The notes: a model not told the origin generated them from the sequence alone. Positions 1 to 8,819 are shown, counted from the stretch's first letter. The stretch: DNA of 64,000 nucleotides from Marinomonas spartinae (GCF_900089775.1 NZ_FLOB01000002.1:682001-746000), one strand, 5' to 3'. Program-made: numbers and translations.

Positions 1-884
1 GCTGCAGGAATGGAGAACTCAGTAACACTTGGCAAGAGCATGGCGTTAGAGAGTCCATGTGGAACATGGAAGGCTGCTCCAATGGGGCGGCTCATGCCAT
101 GTACTAAAGCAACGGAAGCATTCGAAAAGGCGATCCCCGCCATAGTTGCGCCGAGCATCATGGCTTCGCGTGCCTGCGTATCTTTACCATTGTGGTAAGC
201 CTTGCGAAGGTTTGGTGCCAGTAACTTCATGGCAGCGAGTGCTTGGCTATCACTGTAAGGGCTCGCTTTACGGCTGACATAAGCTTCTATTGCATGGGTA
301 AGGGCATCGATCCCTGTATCAGCAGTAATTCGTGGCGGCAGACTCAGTGTTAGTTTGTAATCCACAAGTGCCGCTATAGGCATGAAGCCGATGCCGACAC
401 ATAACATTTTCTCGTCATTGGTTTCATCGGTAATAATGGTAAAGCGAGTCACTTCGGAGCCTGTGCCGGCCGTCGTTGGCACGGCAATGACTGGTAGACC
501 GGCTTCGTTTACAACGCGAGGGAATTTATAATCTCGCATGGTTCCCCCAAAGTGGGCGAGAATTCCGATTGCCTTAGCGCTATCAATTGGGCTGCCACCG
601 CCTAGAGCAATGATGCAGTCATAGTTACCATCACGTGCTTTTTCAACGCCTGCCTGAATGGAGGCAACTGTTGGTTCGGGGATGGTGTCGTCGAAGACAT
701 CGGCATTTAACTCGTTTTCATTGAGTAGGGTTTGTAAGGTTTTGGCATAGCCAAGTTGTACCATCATCTTGTCGGTGATGATCAGTGGCCGTGTGCAACC
801 CAGCCCTGCAAGTATATTGGGGATCTCTTTAGTTGCATCCGCGCCGACCTGCATGACTCGTGGTAGTATGATTTGAGTAGACAT
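1..884 (-). CDS. dddB: Iron-containing alcohol dehydrogenase, DddB type (3' end cut by window)
   Basis: The reading frame starts at an ATG on the minus strand at 884 and runs open off the left edge, so about 294 of an expected ~380 residues are present. Visible family marks are the NAD-binding GGGSPIDSAK, then PTTAGTGSEVT, the metal-ligand segment DTGIDALTHAIEAY and a later VHGMSRPIGAAFHVPHG with two further metal-binding histidines. This is the group III Fe/Zn alcohol dehydrogenase family. It lies 143 bp downstream of the BCCT transporter on the same strand and beside dddD, the position of dddB in the known Marinomonas DMSP cluster. It probably oxidises 3-hydroxypropionate or its CoA ester to the semialdehyde. 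The family is clear; the substrate is inferred from context. Confidence 0.85.
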   Translation of the reverse strand, partial: MSTQIILPRVMQVGADATKEIPNILAGLGCTRPLIITDKMMVQLGYAKTLQTLLNENELNADVFDDTIPEPTVASIQAGVEKARDGNYDCIIALGGGSPIDSAKAIGILAHFGGTMRDYKFPRVVNEAGLPVIAVPTTAGTGSEVTRFTIITDETNDEKMLCVGIGFMPIAALVDYKLTLSLPPRITADTGIDALTHAIEAYVSRKASPYSDSQALAAMKLLAPNLRKAYHNGKDTQAREAMMLGATMAGIAFSNASVALVHGMSRPIGAAFHVPHGLSNAMLLPSVTEFSIPA

Positions 885-975
885 ATCAACTCCTTGATTT
901 TATAAAATACAGAGACTGCAATGCTCTTTGGATGATATTGCTAGCCAAAATCAACTTAGGTCTCTGAGTTAAGTT

Positions 976-1001
976 CCATCTCTTAGTTAACCAAGAGATG
1001 G
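976..1001 (-). other. Intercistronic hairpin between dddT and dddB
   Basis: A perfect 9-bp inverted repeat (CCATCTCTT at 976-984 and AAGAGATGG at 993-1001) with an 8-nt loop lies in the 143-bp gap between the transporter and the dehydrogenase. No T-run follows on the minus strand, so it is more likely an RNA processing or stabilising hairpin than a full terminator. Either way it could set unequal dddT and dddB expression. Confidence 0.45.
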
Positions 1002-1027
1002 GGTTAAAATTTTGTTGTTAAAGGGCT

Positions 1028-2644
1028 CTATTTACTCGGTGCACTTACTGCTTGTACATCTTCCGTCGCTTTCTGAGCCCTCTCACGCAGAACGTTCACC
1101 GACTCTTCATAAAACTCCGCCTTTAGAGACTTACACAGTCCGATTACGGCAAGGATAACAATGACGGAGAAGGGCAGTGCGGCCACAATGGACGCCGTTT
1201 GCAGCGCCTTGAGTCCCCCCGCAATCAAAAGTGCGGCGGCTACCGCACCGACAGCAATCCCCCAGAAAATGCGATAGCGTGCACGAGGATGTTCATCCCC
1301 CATGGACAGCAGTGTACAAATAACTAAGGTGGCGGAGTCGGCAGAGGTGACGAAATAAGTAATCAGCATCAGCGTACAGAGACCAGCCATCAGCAGGGTT
1401 ATTATTTCACCGTTACCCAGTAGCTCGATTGTCTTGAAAAGCGCTGTGGTAGTGTCTTTATTTACGGCTTGGACAATGCCGCCGCCTCCGAACAATTGGA
1501 GGTACATAGCAGAGTCACCAAAGATCGTGATCCAAAGTGCAGCAAGAAGTGTTGGCGCAAGCAGAACGCCGAGAACAAATTCTCGGATAGTACGACCTTT
1601 GGATATACGGGCGATGAATATGCCACAGAAAGGAGACCAAGCAATCCACCAGCCCCAGTAAAAGATTGTCCACCAGCCTTGCCACTGGCTTTTAGGTGTT
1701 GTATCGACCCAAAGTCCTAGCTGTACGACGTGGGATATATAGTCGCCAAGATTGTTGAAAATTGAGCCCAGAATATAGATGGTTGGTCCGAAAATAACAA
1801 ACAGTGCGAGCATCACTATGGTCATCTGCATATTCAGCTCACTGAGAATTCGGATTCCCTTTTTTAGACCACTGAGTACAGACAGCGTCGCTAAAACAGA
1901 CAGTAGGGCTATCAGTCCGACTTGTATTCCTAACGACACTTTGATGCCGAATAAATAGGCCAATCCTGCGTTGATTTGTTGTGCACCTAATCCAAGTGAG
2001 GTGGCTATGCCGAATACTGTACCAAATACAGCGAGAAGGTCTGCAGCGTGTCCGATTGGACCGTATATACGTTCTCCGAACAGCGGATACAAGCAGGAGC
2101 GAATTGAAAGTGGGAGACCTTTGCGATACGAGAAGTAAGCCAAGGCCATGCCTATTACTGAGAACAGTGCCCATCCATGCAATCCCCAGTGGAAGATTGC
2201 GATGCGCATAGCGACTTGAGCGGCTTCAGGTGTTTGCTCTTGAGCGACAGTTATAAAGGGGTTGCTTTGGAAATGGTTAATAGGCTCCGCAATACTCCAA
2301 AACAGTATGCCGATACCGATACCCGCACCAAATAGCATAGAGAACCAAGAAAAGAAACCAAATTCAGGACGATCTGTGTCCTTACCAAGACGGACATTTC
2401 CATAACGGCTAAATATGAGCCAAACCGAGAAAAACAGCATAAAACTCATTAAGCCAATGTAATACCAGCTGAAGTTAGTGACAATAAAGCTCTGAGCTGA
2501 GTTATATACAGAACTGGCATAGGTAGGGTTAGCAATTGTAAAGACGACAAATGCAAGTACAAGTACCGCTGAACCAATAGCCATAACTGGATGTACACCA
2601 GCCAACAGGCCTGATCCCGGAAGATTATAGTTTTTATTATTCAT
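1028..2644 (-). CDS. dddT: BCCT-family transporter, DMSP uptake (DddT)
   Basis: This is a 538-aa inner-membrane protein with about 12 hydrophobic segments. The BCCT signature is clear near residues 325-350: GWWIAWSPFCGIFIARISKG, with the tryptophan-rich segment that binds trimethylammonium or dimethylsulfonium groups. The early segment FFSWFSMLFGAGIGIGILFW is also typical of betaine/carnitine/choline carriers. It sits between a universal stress protein gene (8-nt overlap at its start) and the DddB-type dehydrogenase, divergent from dddD, so DMSP is the likely substrate. Glycine betaine or carnitine cannot be excluded from sequence. Like the short bacterial BCCT proteins, it has no long regulatory C-terminal tail. 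Confidence 0.88.
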   Translation of the reverse strand: MNNKNYNLPGSGLLAGVHPVMAIGSAVLVLAFVVFTIANPTYASSVYNSAQSFIVTNFSWYYIGLMSFMLFFSVWLIFSRYGNVRLGKDTDRPEFGFFSWFSMLFGAGIGIGILFWSIAEPINHFQSNPFITVAQEQTPEAAQVAMRIAIFHWGLHGWALFSVIGMALAYFSYRKGLPLSIRSCLYPLFGERIYGPIGHAADLLAVFGTVFGIATSLGLGAQQINAGLAYLFGIKVSLGIQVGLIALLSVLATLSVLSGLKKGIRILSELNMQMTIVMLALFVIFGPTIYILGSIFNNLGDYISHVVQLGLWVDTTPKSQWQGWWTIFYWGWWIAWSPFCGIFIARISKGRTIREFVLGVLLAPTLLAALWITIFGDSAMYLQLFGGGGIVQAVNKDTTTALFKTIELLGNGEIITLLMAGLCTLMLITYFVTSADSATLVICTLLSMGDEHPRARYRIFWGIAVGAVAAALLIAGGLKALQTASIVAALPFSVIVILAVIGLCKSLKAEFYEESVNVLRERAQKATEDVQAVSAPSK

Positions 2645-3083
2645 AATGCTTTACTCTCCATTTTTTACACACCATCCCCGAGTATTGGGGATGGCGTACT
2701 ACTTTTTTTGCGTTGGCTCCGATTAACTGGTTAGCCAGATTAGGGGTGTGTAAGGCCATAAAGATCAGGCCAATATTTAGCACTGATGCAATGTACAGGA
2801 TTTCAGAATAAATTTGTCCCTGTTCCGCTTGGAACGGCACCCTAATATTTTTAGAAATATGTTCGGCAATGAACGGATTCGGTCTTTCTTCAAGAAGATG
2901 ACTTGTCCCTTTCGGCAAAAAATTGGCGAGAGTTGGAGTGTCCGAGTTTGGGTCGATGAAGGCGACCATCAGCTGGGCGTGGTGACGCCGAGCGAGATCG
3001 ATTGAAGCCGATAGCAAACTTTGCCACGAATGTTCGTGGCCCCAGTCTACCGGCACGAGGATGCATTTATACATTGTATTCAT
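2637..3083 (-). CDS. Universal stress protein (UspA family), first gene of the ddd transporter operon
   Basis: A 148-aa single-domain protein opening with the UspA start KCILVPVDWGHE, followed by the usual alternating strands and helices. Its stop overlaps the dddT start by 8 nt, so the two are probably translationally coupled. The usual C-terminal nucleotide motif (G-x2-G-x9-G-S/T) is poor: LHTPNLANQLIGANAKKV keeps only the later glycine, so ATP binding is doubtful. Usp proteins paired with osmolyte transporters are known, for example TeaD with the ectoine TRAP system, where the protein modulates transport. A similar role with DddT is inferred, not shown. A hairpin lies in its last codons. 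Confidence 0.8.
   Translation of the reverse strand: MNTMYKCILVPVDWGHEHSWQSLLSASIDLARRHHAQLMVAFIDPNSDTPTLANFLPKGTSHLLEERPNPFIAEHISKNIRVPFQAEQGQIYSEILYIASVLNIGLIFMALHTPNLANQLIGANAKKVVRHPQYSGMVCKKWRVKHYE
2672..2694 (-). other. Hairpin at the end of usp, just ahead of dddT
   Basis: CCATCCCC (2672-2679) and GGGGATGG (2687-2694) form a perfect 8-bp stem with a 7-nt loop inside the last codons of the usp gene. It ends about 28 nt before the dddT start. A short A-rich stretch rather than a T-run follows on the minus strand, so a role in translation control or mRNA processing is more likely than termination. Confidence 0.4.
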
Positions 3084-3514
3084 TGGTGCTGCTCCTAACG
3101 GTTTATATTTTTCTTATTTAATTAATCCCGTGGCAGTGATGATCGAAATGGGCGGTTAGCTCCTATAACGATATCGAGGCTCATTATTTAAAAAGAGTCA
3201 GAAGCAGAAAAGAAATAAAAAGACACTCTTAGACTAAAAATTATTTATGGCTAAAGCCGTTTTTACCGCGATAAACCGGATTAGGGAATTGAAACTCCAA
3301 TTACTCATAAAAAAACTTCACCCTAAGGGAAGAGATTTATTGCTGGTGCACAGCCCAAGCCATTTCTAGACTCGGCTCCTATCCAGAGTGTGGCAACTTG
3401 ATCGGTTGTTGGTTAAGCGAAATCAGAAAGTCAGTAACCACCTTGGTTATTGTGAGATTAAAGCAACCCTCACTTTTTGTTAGAAAACGCTTTACATAGA
3501 TAGGAAAGGTGAAA
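3084..3514. promoter_or_regulatory. Divergent control region between usp-dddT and dddD
   Basis: This 431-bp gap without a credible gene separates the two divergent DMSP transcription units and must hold both promoters. A clean ribosome binding site AGGAAAGG (3502-3509) precedes the dddD ATG at 3515. I see no confident -35/-10 pair or operator palindrome. In characterised Marinomonas a LysR-type regulator, DddR, acts at this junction; its gene is not in this window. Confidence 0.5.
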
Positions 3515-6028
3515 ATGAATAATAACAATGAATTGCCTTTGAAAGGTGTCCGTGTTGTAGATTTTGGTCAGCAGATTGCAGGTCCCGCTGCCGCCATGGC
3601 GTTAGCCGACTTCGGTGCCACCGTTATCCATATTGATCCGCCGGGTGGACCAACTTGGAAAAATCCAGCCAATGAAATTCTCAACCGAAATAAACTGAGT
3701 CTAGAGCTGGATTTGAAATCCGAAGAAGGCCTTGCTCAGGCATTAGCCTTGATCGATAAAGCGGATATTGTCATAGAAAACTTCCGCCCTGGTGTTATGA
3801 AAAAGTTAGGGGTTGATTTTGAATCTCTACGTTTGGCTAGGCCAGAACTGATTACATTGTCGATACCTGGTTTTGCTAGTAACGATACGTTGCGTCGAGA
3901 ATGGAAAGCGACGGAAGCCGTCGTTGCTGCAGCCTGTGGCGGTTATACGGATATGGGGTTCAATCGTGTATTGATGGGGTTGAATCCAAGTTTTTCGCCG
4001 CTTCCTCTGGGATCCTCTTATGCGACGGCATTGTCGGCTGCCTCCGCAGTGCTTGCCCTATACGAGCGAGAAAAAACGGGGCGCGGTGATCATATTGAGG
4101 TGCCTATCGCAGCCGCCATGATGGAAGGACTGTCCTATAACTCCTATGTTATTGATGGATTGCCTGAACGCTACAAAACCATGCGTGAGCATGAGATAGA
4201 ATACCGCCGCAACAACAAGATTCCCTTGAATCTTTCGTACGACGATTTACAAGAGTATCTAGACCCCTTTTATCGTACTTATGAATGTGCTGACGGCCGT
4301 AAATTTTATTGTGTCTGTCCTTCTCACCGTAACCATGCCAAACGAGCGTTAACCGTCTTAGGCATCTATGATGAACTGGTTGCCGAAGGGCTGCCGGAAG
4401 TGGCTGATTTACATCTCCCTATCAGTGAATGGGATGGTGAGACGTCCATTGGTGTTTACCCATTACCGAAAAGGTGGGCGGATATTATCGCAGCGAAAAT
4501 GAAAGCCGCTTTTCTTACCAAAACCTCCGAGGAATGGGGACGCATTTTTGGCAAAGCATCGATTCCAGGCGCGCCTCATCGTACAACGGAAGAATGGGTG
4601 CAGGACGAGCATGTTAACCTTGCAGGCCTGATTGTTGAGGTAGACACACCAGATTATGGCATCATGAAGCAACCTGGCCCTATCGCTTGGTTAGAAAACG
4701 AAGCCGATGCCATGTTGACGCCGCGAGCTTGTCGTCATGTCAGTTTCGATGAAGCATTGGCTGAACTGAATGAGGTCGCTGCCGAGGAAAAAGTCACTCG
4801 ACCCACTGGTGCTGATATACAACCAGCATCAGGTAAAGGCTGGCTGGAAGATCTGCGCATACTAGATTTGACGAATGTTATTGCGGGTCCTCACTCCGCC
4901 GCATTCTTAACTCGCTTTGGTGCTGAAGTGATCAAGTTAGATCCTGTCAAGCCGCTCTATGATCCACTGATCGGCACCATGTACACCTTCCAGTCGGGGG
5001 TCAATAAGCGTAGTGCGGTTGTCAATATCTCCACCGAAGAAGGTCGTGAGATCTTCAATCGACTGGTTCGGTCAGTGGATATGGTCGTTATGAACGCCCC
5101 TCAGCGACAGATCCTCCAATTAGGGTTGGATGAAGAGACGTTGAAGAAGATCAACCCCGATCTATTGTTTTGCCGTCTGGATTGCTTGGGTGGGCCGCGC
5201 GTGGGGCCAATGTCGGAGTACATTGGTTACGACGATATTATTCAGGCAATCAGTGGCATTATGAGTCGCTTTGGTGGGATAGAAACACCAGAAGAACATG
5301 CACACATTGGAACACTTGATGTTAATTGCGGTTTTGCGGCTGGCTTGGCAACGGCTGTGGCTTTGTACCAAAAATTGAGAACAGGCAAGTGCTCTCGTGC
5401 TCGTACTTCACTCTCGGCGGTTACTAACTTGTTGCAGATTCCTTATTGTTACGACTACGCGGGACGTCCACCATTTAATGAACCTTCTGGCAGAGAAGGG
5501 ATGGGATTCGGACCGTTGGCACATTTTTATCAAACCAGTGATGGCTGGATTTATCTGGATTCTAATAGTTTAGAGCTGGACAAAATAGCGGCCATTGAAG
5601 GGTTGGAGGGAATTGGGGAGGTGGACGATATCAAATCCTTCCTGACCCAGCAGCTAGCTAAAGCGCCATCAGAATATTGGACAGATAAAATGTGGGCAAA
5701 AGACATTGCGGTTGCTGTTCCTGAGTCGATCAAACACCTACGCTCGGAAAACAGTCGTCTTAGTGATGGAACCACCGGTATTGACCGAGGTAGCTTTGCC
5801 TTTACGATCTTCCCCGATCACCCCTGCGGCCATCAAGTGACTCAAATCGATCATTATGCGATTCGTCCTACAGAGTCCGCTATTCGCCCATTGAAACCAA
5901 CAGAGCGAACGGGTCATTCGACACGTGAGATTCTGGCAGAAGTTGGGTACGACGAGGCCGCGATCGATTCCATGCTCAAACGCAACATTATAGGGTTAGG
6001 CTGGGGGAAAGAGTTCTTACCAAGCTAA
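3515..6028 (+). CDS. dddD: DMSP CoA-transferase/lyase DddD
   Basis: An 837-aa protein made of two class III CoA-transferase (CaiB/BaiF) domains, about residues 8-420 and 445-835 (VRVVDFGQQIAGP and RILDLTNVIAGP begin each). DddD converts DMSP to dimethyl sulfide and 3-hydroxypropionyl-CoA. With the ATG at 3515 the conserved aspartate in IGTLDVNCGFAAG is Asp602, the number I recall for the catalytic residue of the Marinomonas enzyme. The matching place in the first domain reads LGSSYATALSAAS and has no aspartate, so only domain two should be catalytic. A GTG two codons upstream (3509) is possible, but AGGAAAGG is better spaced for the ATG. It is divergent from usp-dddT-dddB and followed by a strong terminator. 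Confidence 0.93.
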   Translation: MNNNNELPLKGVRVVDFGQQIAGPAAAMALADFGATVIHIDPPGGPTWKNPANEILNRNKLSLELDLKSEEGLAQALALIDKADIVIENFRPGVMKKLGVDFESLRLARPELITLSIPGFASNDTLRREWKATEAVVAAACGGYTDMGFNRVLMGLNPSFSPLPLGSSYATALSAASAVLALYEREKTGRGDHIEVPIAAAMMEGLSYNSYVIDGLPERYKTMREHEIEYRRNNKIPLNLSYDDLQEYLDPFYRTYECADGRKFYCVCPSHRNHAKRALTVLGIYDELVAEGLPEVADLHLPISEWDGETSIGVYPLPKRWADIIAAKMKAAFLTKTSEEWGRIFGKASIPGAPHRTTEEWVQDEHVNLAGLIVEVDTPDYGIMKQPGPIAWLENEADAMLTPRACRHVSFDEALAELNEVAAEEKVTRPTGADIQPASGKGWLEDLRILDLTNVIAGPHSAAFLTRFGAEVIKLDPVKPLYDPLIGTMYTFQSGVNKRSAVVNISTEEGREIFNRLVRSVDMVVMNAPQRQILQLGLDEETLKKINPDLLFCRLDCLGGPRVGPMSEYIGYDDIIQAISGIMSRFGGIETPEEHAHIGTLDVNCGFAAGLATAVALYQKLRTGKCSRARTSLSAVTNLLQIPYCYDYAGRPPFNEPSGREGMGFGPLAHFYQTSDGWIYLDSNSLELDKIAAIEGLEGIGEVDDIKSFLTQQLAKAPSEYWTDKMWAKDIAVAVPESIKHLRSENSRLSDGTTGIDRGSFAFTIFPDHPCGHQVTQIDHYAIRPTESAIRPLKPTERTGHSTREILAEVGYDEAAIDSMLKRNIIGLGWGKEFLPS

Positions 6029-6035
6029 TACTTTT

Positions 6036-6064
6036 GGCGGGCTTATGCCCGCCCGTTTTTCTTT
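6036..6064 (+). terminator. Rho-independent terminator of dddD
   Basis: GGCGGGC (6036-6042), a TTAT loop and GCCCGCC (6047-6053) make a 7-bp GC-only stem, followed by a T-rich tract at 6056-6064. It begins 7 nt after the dddD stop codon. Confidence 0.9.
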
Positions 6065-6139
6065 TATTAAGAGTCGGTAAGTACCTTATCTTCATTGAAG
6101 CCAAGTGACGCTATGAACAAAAATAACGGTCTGGCGTCA

Positions 6140-6529
6140 TTATAGGCGACCTGTTAGGTATTGAGATTCGCCAAATCCAAAGCTCCAATCGACGTCTGTA
6201 TTAGTGATGACTGAGATGAGAATATCCTTAGGCGATAGTCCAATGGCGTTGCCAAGCTGTTCAGTGACATGTTTATAGAAGTGAGTCTTCATAACCGTCG
6301 CACGTGGACTGGTGAAAACTTGAATGACGATGGCATCTTCGCTGCGTTCGAACCCTAATCCTGTATCAAGCAGCACCATGCGCCCCGGTTTGTGTTCGGT
6401 CACTATCTGGTAGCGATCGTTTTTGGGTACGTTAAAGGCGTCAACAACGCAATCTTGGATAGTATCCATGATAGTTTTTATTTCATCATCCGAACGCCCT
6501 TCATTTAAATCAATTCTTACTAGTGGCAT
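6140..6529 (-). CDS. Tautomerase-family protein
   Basis: A 129-aa cytoplasmic protein with proline directly after the initiator methionine (MPLVRIDLNEG), the catalytic N-terminal proline of the tautomerase superfamily. The length and the pattern RSDDEIKTIMDTIQDCVVDAF followed by DRYQIVTEHKPG fit the longer Tautomerase_2-type members rather than 4-oxalocrotonate tautomerase (about 62 aa). An in-phase second half with SPKDILISVITNTDVDWSFG supports a fused double beta-alpha-beta unit. The substrate is unknown. It is convergent with dddD, separated by the dddD terminator. A link to DMSP breakdown, such as handling malonate semialdehyde, is only speculation from proximity. Confidence 0.75.
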   Translation of the reverse strand: MPLVRIDLNEGRSDDEIKTIMDTIQDCVVDAFNVPKNDRYQIVTEHKPGRMVLLDTGLGFERSEDAIVIQVFTSPRATVMKTHFYKHVTEQLGNAIGLSPKDILISVITNTDVDWSFGFGESQYLTGRL

Positions 6530-7016
6530 GTTACCTCCATCAGTTGGTTACTATTTGTTTATTAGCATACAGACTTTCCTTTGCGATTGATGGGTAAGGC
6601 CGAGGTTTCCCTAATTGAATCACGTTACTTGGCAATTTGCAGTTGGCGAGATTTGGAGTCAGAAAAATATCCTTTAATCTTTATCGACCCCCAAAGCGAT
6701 GACAACCCAGTTCCGCCCACAAGAGGTAACAGCAAAGCAGGGTATTGGTGTTCTTTGGTGGTGAGTGACGTCCATCAAACCCACTATCAACTCTGTTATG
6801 CCCCTGAGTTATTTTGTTTGAAAATTTAACTAATTGATTTATATAAAATATATTTGATTTGAAAATGTATTTTTTTATATGCATTTTCTTGTTATTCTTT
6901 ATTTTTATTTGTCTCTCTATTTTGATAGGGGTTTCTAGAACTGCCAATCAAATAAGATAAAGCCAATAGAGCTTGGTAGAAAAACAAAAAATCATATTAA
7001 TTTAGGATGGGTTTTA
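6530..7016. other. Intergenic region, AT-rich
   Basis: No convincing gene in 487 bp. A short open frame at 6581-6829 lacks a ribosome binding site and recognisable features. 6830-6930 is strongly AT-rich (runs of T and TATATAAAATATAT) and probably holds the promoter of the small gene at 7017. Confidence 0.5.
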
Positions 7017-7274
7017 ATGACGCAATTAACTTCATTAGAGATATATAGAACAGAACATGTTCTTATTGCTGGTAACAAGTACACAATCAAGTTAGCTTCA
7101 ACGGAAGATGGACACGAACATGCCTTGATAGTGGAAAATGAAAAGACTAAGCAGAATGTTTCCTATCATTTAAGTGCAAAAGAAGCACACTATATCAACC
7201 TCCATAGAAATGAAGAGCTTGAAGCAAAATTGCTTGAAATTATTCAAAGTGATTTAGACAGTAAGCATTTATAA
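7017..7274 (+). CDS. Small hypothetical protein (85 aa)
   Basis: I do not recognise this protein. It is 85 aa, soluble and charged, with a predicted beta-rich first half (HVLIAGNKYTIKLAST, HALIVENEKTKQNVSYHL) and a helical C-terminus (EELEAKLLEIIQSDLDSKHL). There are no cysteines and no membrane segment. AGGA at 7004-7007 lies 9 nt before the ATG, and an AT-rich promoter-like stretch lies upstream, which supports a real gene. It stands alone between the tautomerase and the octanucleotide repeat. Confidence 0.55.
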   Translation: MTQLTSLEIYRTEHVLIAGNKYTIKLASTEDGHEHALIVENEKTKQNVSYHLSAKEAHYINLHRNEELEAKLLEIIQSDLDSKHL

Positions 7275-7700
7275 ACTCTATTTCGCCCTACCATTAATTC
7301 CTATCATTGGGATGTGCGAGCTGATGAAAAATGGCTTATAGCCTTCATCAGCTCCAAAAGAACTCAATAAGCCAATTCTATTCCCCCGCCACTTCGACCG
7401 ATTTTCTGTTACTGGAAAGAGAGTGTTACTCTTACTAAAGAAGGAAAGAAGGAAAGAAGGAAAGAAGGAAAGAAGGAAAGAAGGAAAGAAGGAAAGAAGG
7501 AAAGAAGGAAAGAAGGCTGTGATCAGTGTCATTTGTCCAGACATGCCATTCGATATCACGGTTGCCTCTAATAAACTCTCATGTTTAATCATTTATTGAT
7601 ATTTATCGGGTACTCTGTTGGTTCTTTGCTCAGATAGCTAAAGATGAGTTTAGAATAAATCAAAGTTTGCTGGTTTTCGTCTTCTAATGAGGTTTTCGAA
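7275..7700. other. Intergenic region carrying the octanucleotide tandem repeat
   Basis: 426 bp without a convincing gene lie between the small gene and the RND pump operon. A minus-strand open frame (7278-7592) reads through the repeat as a low-complexity Phe/Leu/Ser peptide and is not called. The operon's ribosome binding site GAGG (7689-7692) precedes the ATG at 7701. Confidence 0.5.
7437..7516. repeat. Tandem repeat, 10 perfect copies of AAAGAAGG
   Basis: Ten uninterrupted copies of the 8-bp unit AAAGAAGG fill exactly 80 bp, all purine on the plus strand. The array lies about 185 bp upstream of the RND efflux operon start. Units of 8 bp are not multiples of three, and such simple repeats gain and lose units by slipped-strand mispairing. 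This makes it a candidate contingency locus acting on promoter spacing. Confidence 0.97.
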
Positions 7701-8819
7701 ATGATGTTTTTTTGTTTGGGTCAGAGATTGCAGAGGTCTTTTTCATCATTTTTTGGAAAAGCTGTTGTGCTGTCATTTTGTGTGGTGCTGTCTGGCTGCA
7801 GTGAGCAAAAAAAAGTCGAACCAGAACCACCTAGACCCGTGAAAACCGTGTTGTTATCTGCGGACTCACCGTCCGATCAGGTGAGCTTGATTGGGGATAT
7901 TGAGCCAGAACACGAGACTATTTTAGGGTTTCGCATAGGTGGTCGTATTATTGAGCGCAAAGTGGATGTGGGGGATAAGGTTTCTAAGGGGGAGTTGCTG
8001 GCGGCGCTGGATACCAGTGATGCCAAAAATCAGTTAGCCAATGCTAAAGCGAAGTTAGTGAGTGCACAATCCAGTTTGAGTTTGGCGAAAATCACCTACG
8101 AACGCTATAAAAAACTGCTGTCAACGCACGTTATTTCCCAATCGCAATTTGATATGAAAAAGTCCGATTATGATACTGCCTTGTCGCAATATGAAAGTGC
8201 GAAATCGGCTGTCAAAGAAGCCTCTGATAATGTGAGTTATACCAAGTTGTTGGCACCGGAAAGTGGCGTCGTGACCCAAGTGAGTGGCAATGTTGGGCAA
8301 GTGGTTTCAGCTGGACAGGAGGTGGTGAAACTGGCTTCTCTGACTCAGCGCAATGCGGTGTTTGACGTGCCTGAGGAGATGATTACCAATACGCCTCCCC
8401 ATAGCGAGATCACCGTGTCTTTATTGTCTGACCCGAGCATTAAAACCACTGGAACGGTGCGAGATGTCAGCCCGCAGGCGAATACAAACACAAGAACCTA
8501 TCGAGTACGAATCAAATTGACAACCTTCCCAAAGGAAATGGTATTGGGTGCTATTGTGAAAGGCTCGGCTCGTCTTCGTGAAGCTAATATTATTCAATTA
8601 CCAGCATTGGCGTTAACGCGCCAAGGTAAGCAGCCTGCCGTTTATGTTTTTGATGAGTCAACTCAGTCCGTTCATTTGCAGCCAGTGACGGTTGTTCGCT
8701 ACAGCAATGACAGTATTTTTGTGTCAAAAGGCTTGTCTGCTGGAGTGCGTGTTGTGGTGGCGGGCGTATCGACATTGCGCCCTGGCATGAAAGTCACCTT
8801 GTTTAAGGATGCGAACTGA
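7701..8819 (+). CDS. RND efflux periplasmic adaptor (membrane fusion protein), lipoprotein
   Basis: A 372-aa HlyD/AcrA-type adaptor. The N-terminus has a hydrophobic signal ending in the lipobox LSGC, with the lipidated cysteine at residue 33. Next come the barrel-sandwich strands (GFRIGGRIIERKVDVGDKVSKGELLAALD), a helical hairpin around residues 105-180 and the returning half (LLAPESGVVTQVSGNVGQVVSAGQEV). The beta-barrel and membrane-proximal domains follow. It would bridge the inner-membrane pump encoded next with an outer-membrane channel. The genes are coupled: the stop TGA and the next ATG share one base at 8819. GAGG lies 8 nt before the ATG; a second in-frame ATG follows directly. The substrate is not predictable. 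Confidence 0.9.
   Translation: MMFFCLGQRLQRSFSSFFGKAVVLSFCVVLSGCSEQKKVEPEPPRPVKTVLLSADSPSDQVSLIGDIEPEHETILGFRIGGRIIERKVDVGDKVSKGELLAALDTSDAKNQLANAKAKLVSAQSSLSLAKITYERYKKLLSTHVISQSQFDMKKSDYDTALSQYESAKSAVKEASDNVSYTKLLAPESGVVTQVSGNVGQVVSAGQEVVKLASLTQRNAVFDVPEEMITNTPPHSEITVSLLSDPSIKTTGTVRDVSPQANTNTRTYRVRIKLTTFPKEMVLGAIVKGSARLREANIIQLPALALTRQGKQPAVYVFDESTQSVHLQPVTVVRYSNDSIFVSKGLSAGVRVVVAGVSTLRPGMKVTLFKDAN

Noticed and set aside
3509..3514. GTG start for dddD two codons upstream
   Set aside because: It overlaps the ribosome binding site AGGAAAGG, which is well spaced for the ATG at 3515. The ATG also gives the expected catalytic residue number.
6581..6829. 82-aa open frame on the plus strand
   Set aside because: No ribosome binding site, no recognisable domain, and the region looks like ordinary intergenic DNA between the tautomerase and the small gene at 7017.
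7278..7592. Minus-strand open frame through the octanucleotide repeat
   Set aside because: The repeat keeps a frame open every 24 bp and gives a low-complexity FFPSFLLS peptide. There is no ribosome binding site or domain, so a promoter-spacing role is more credible than a phase-variable protein.
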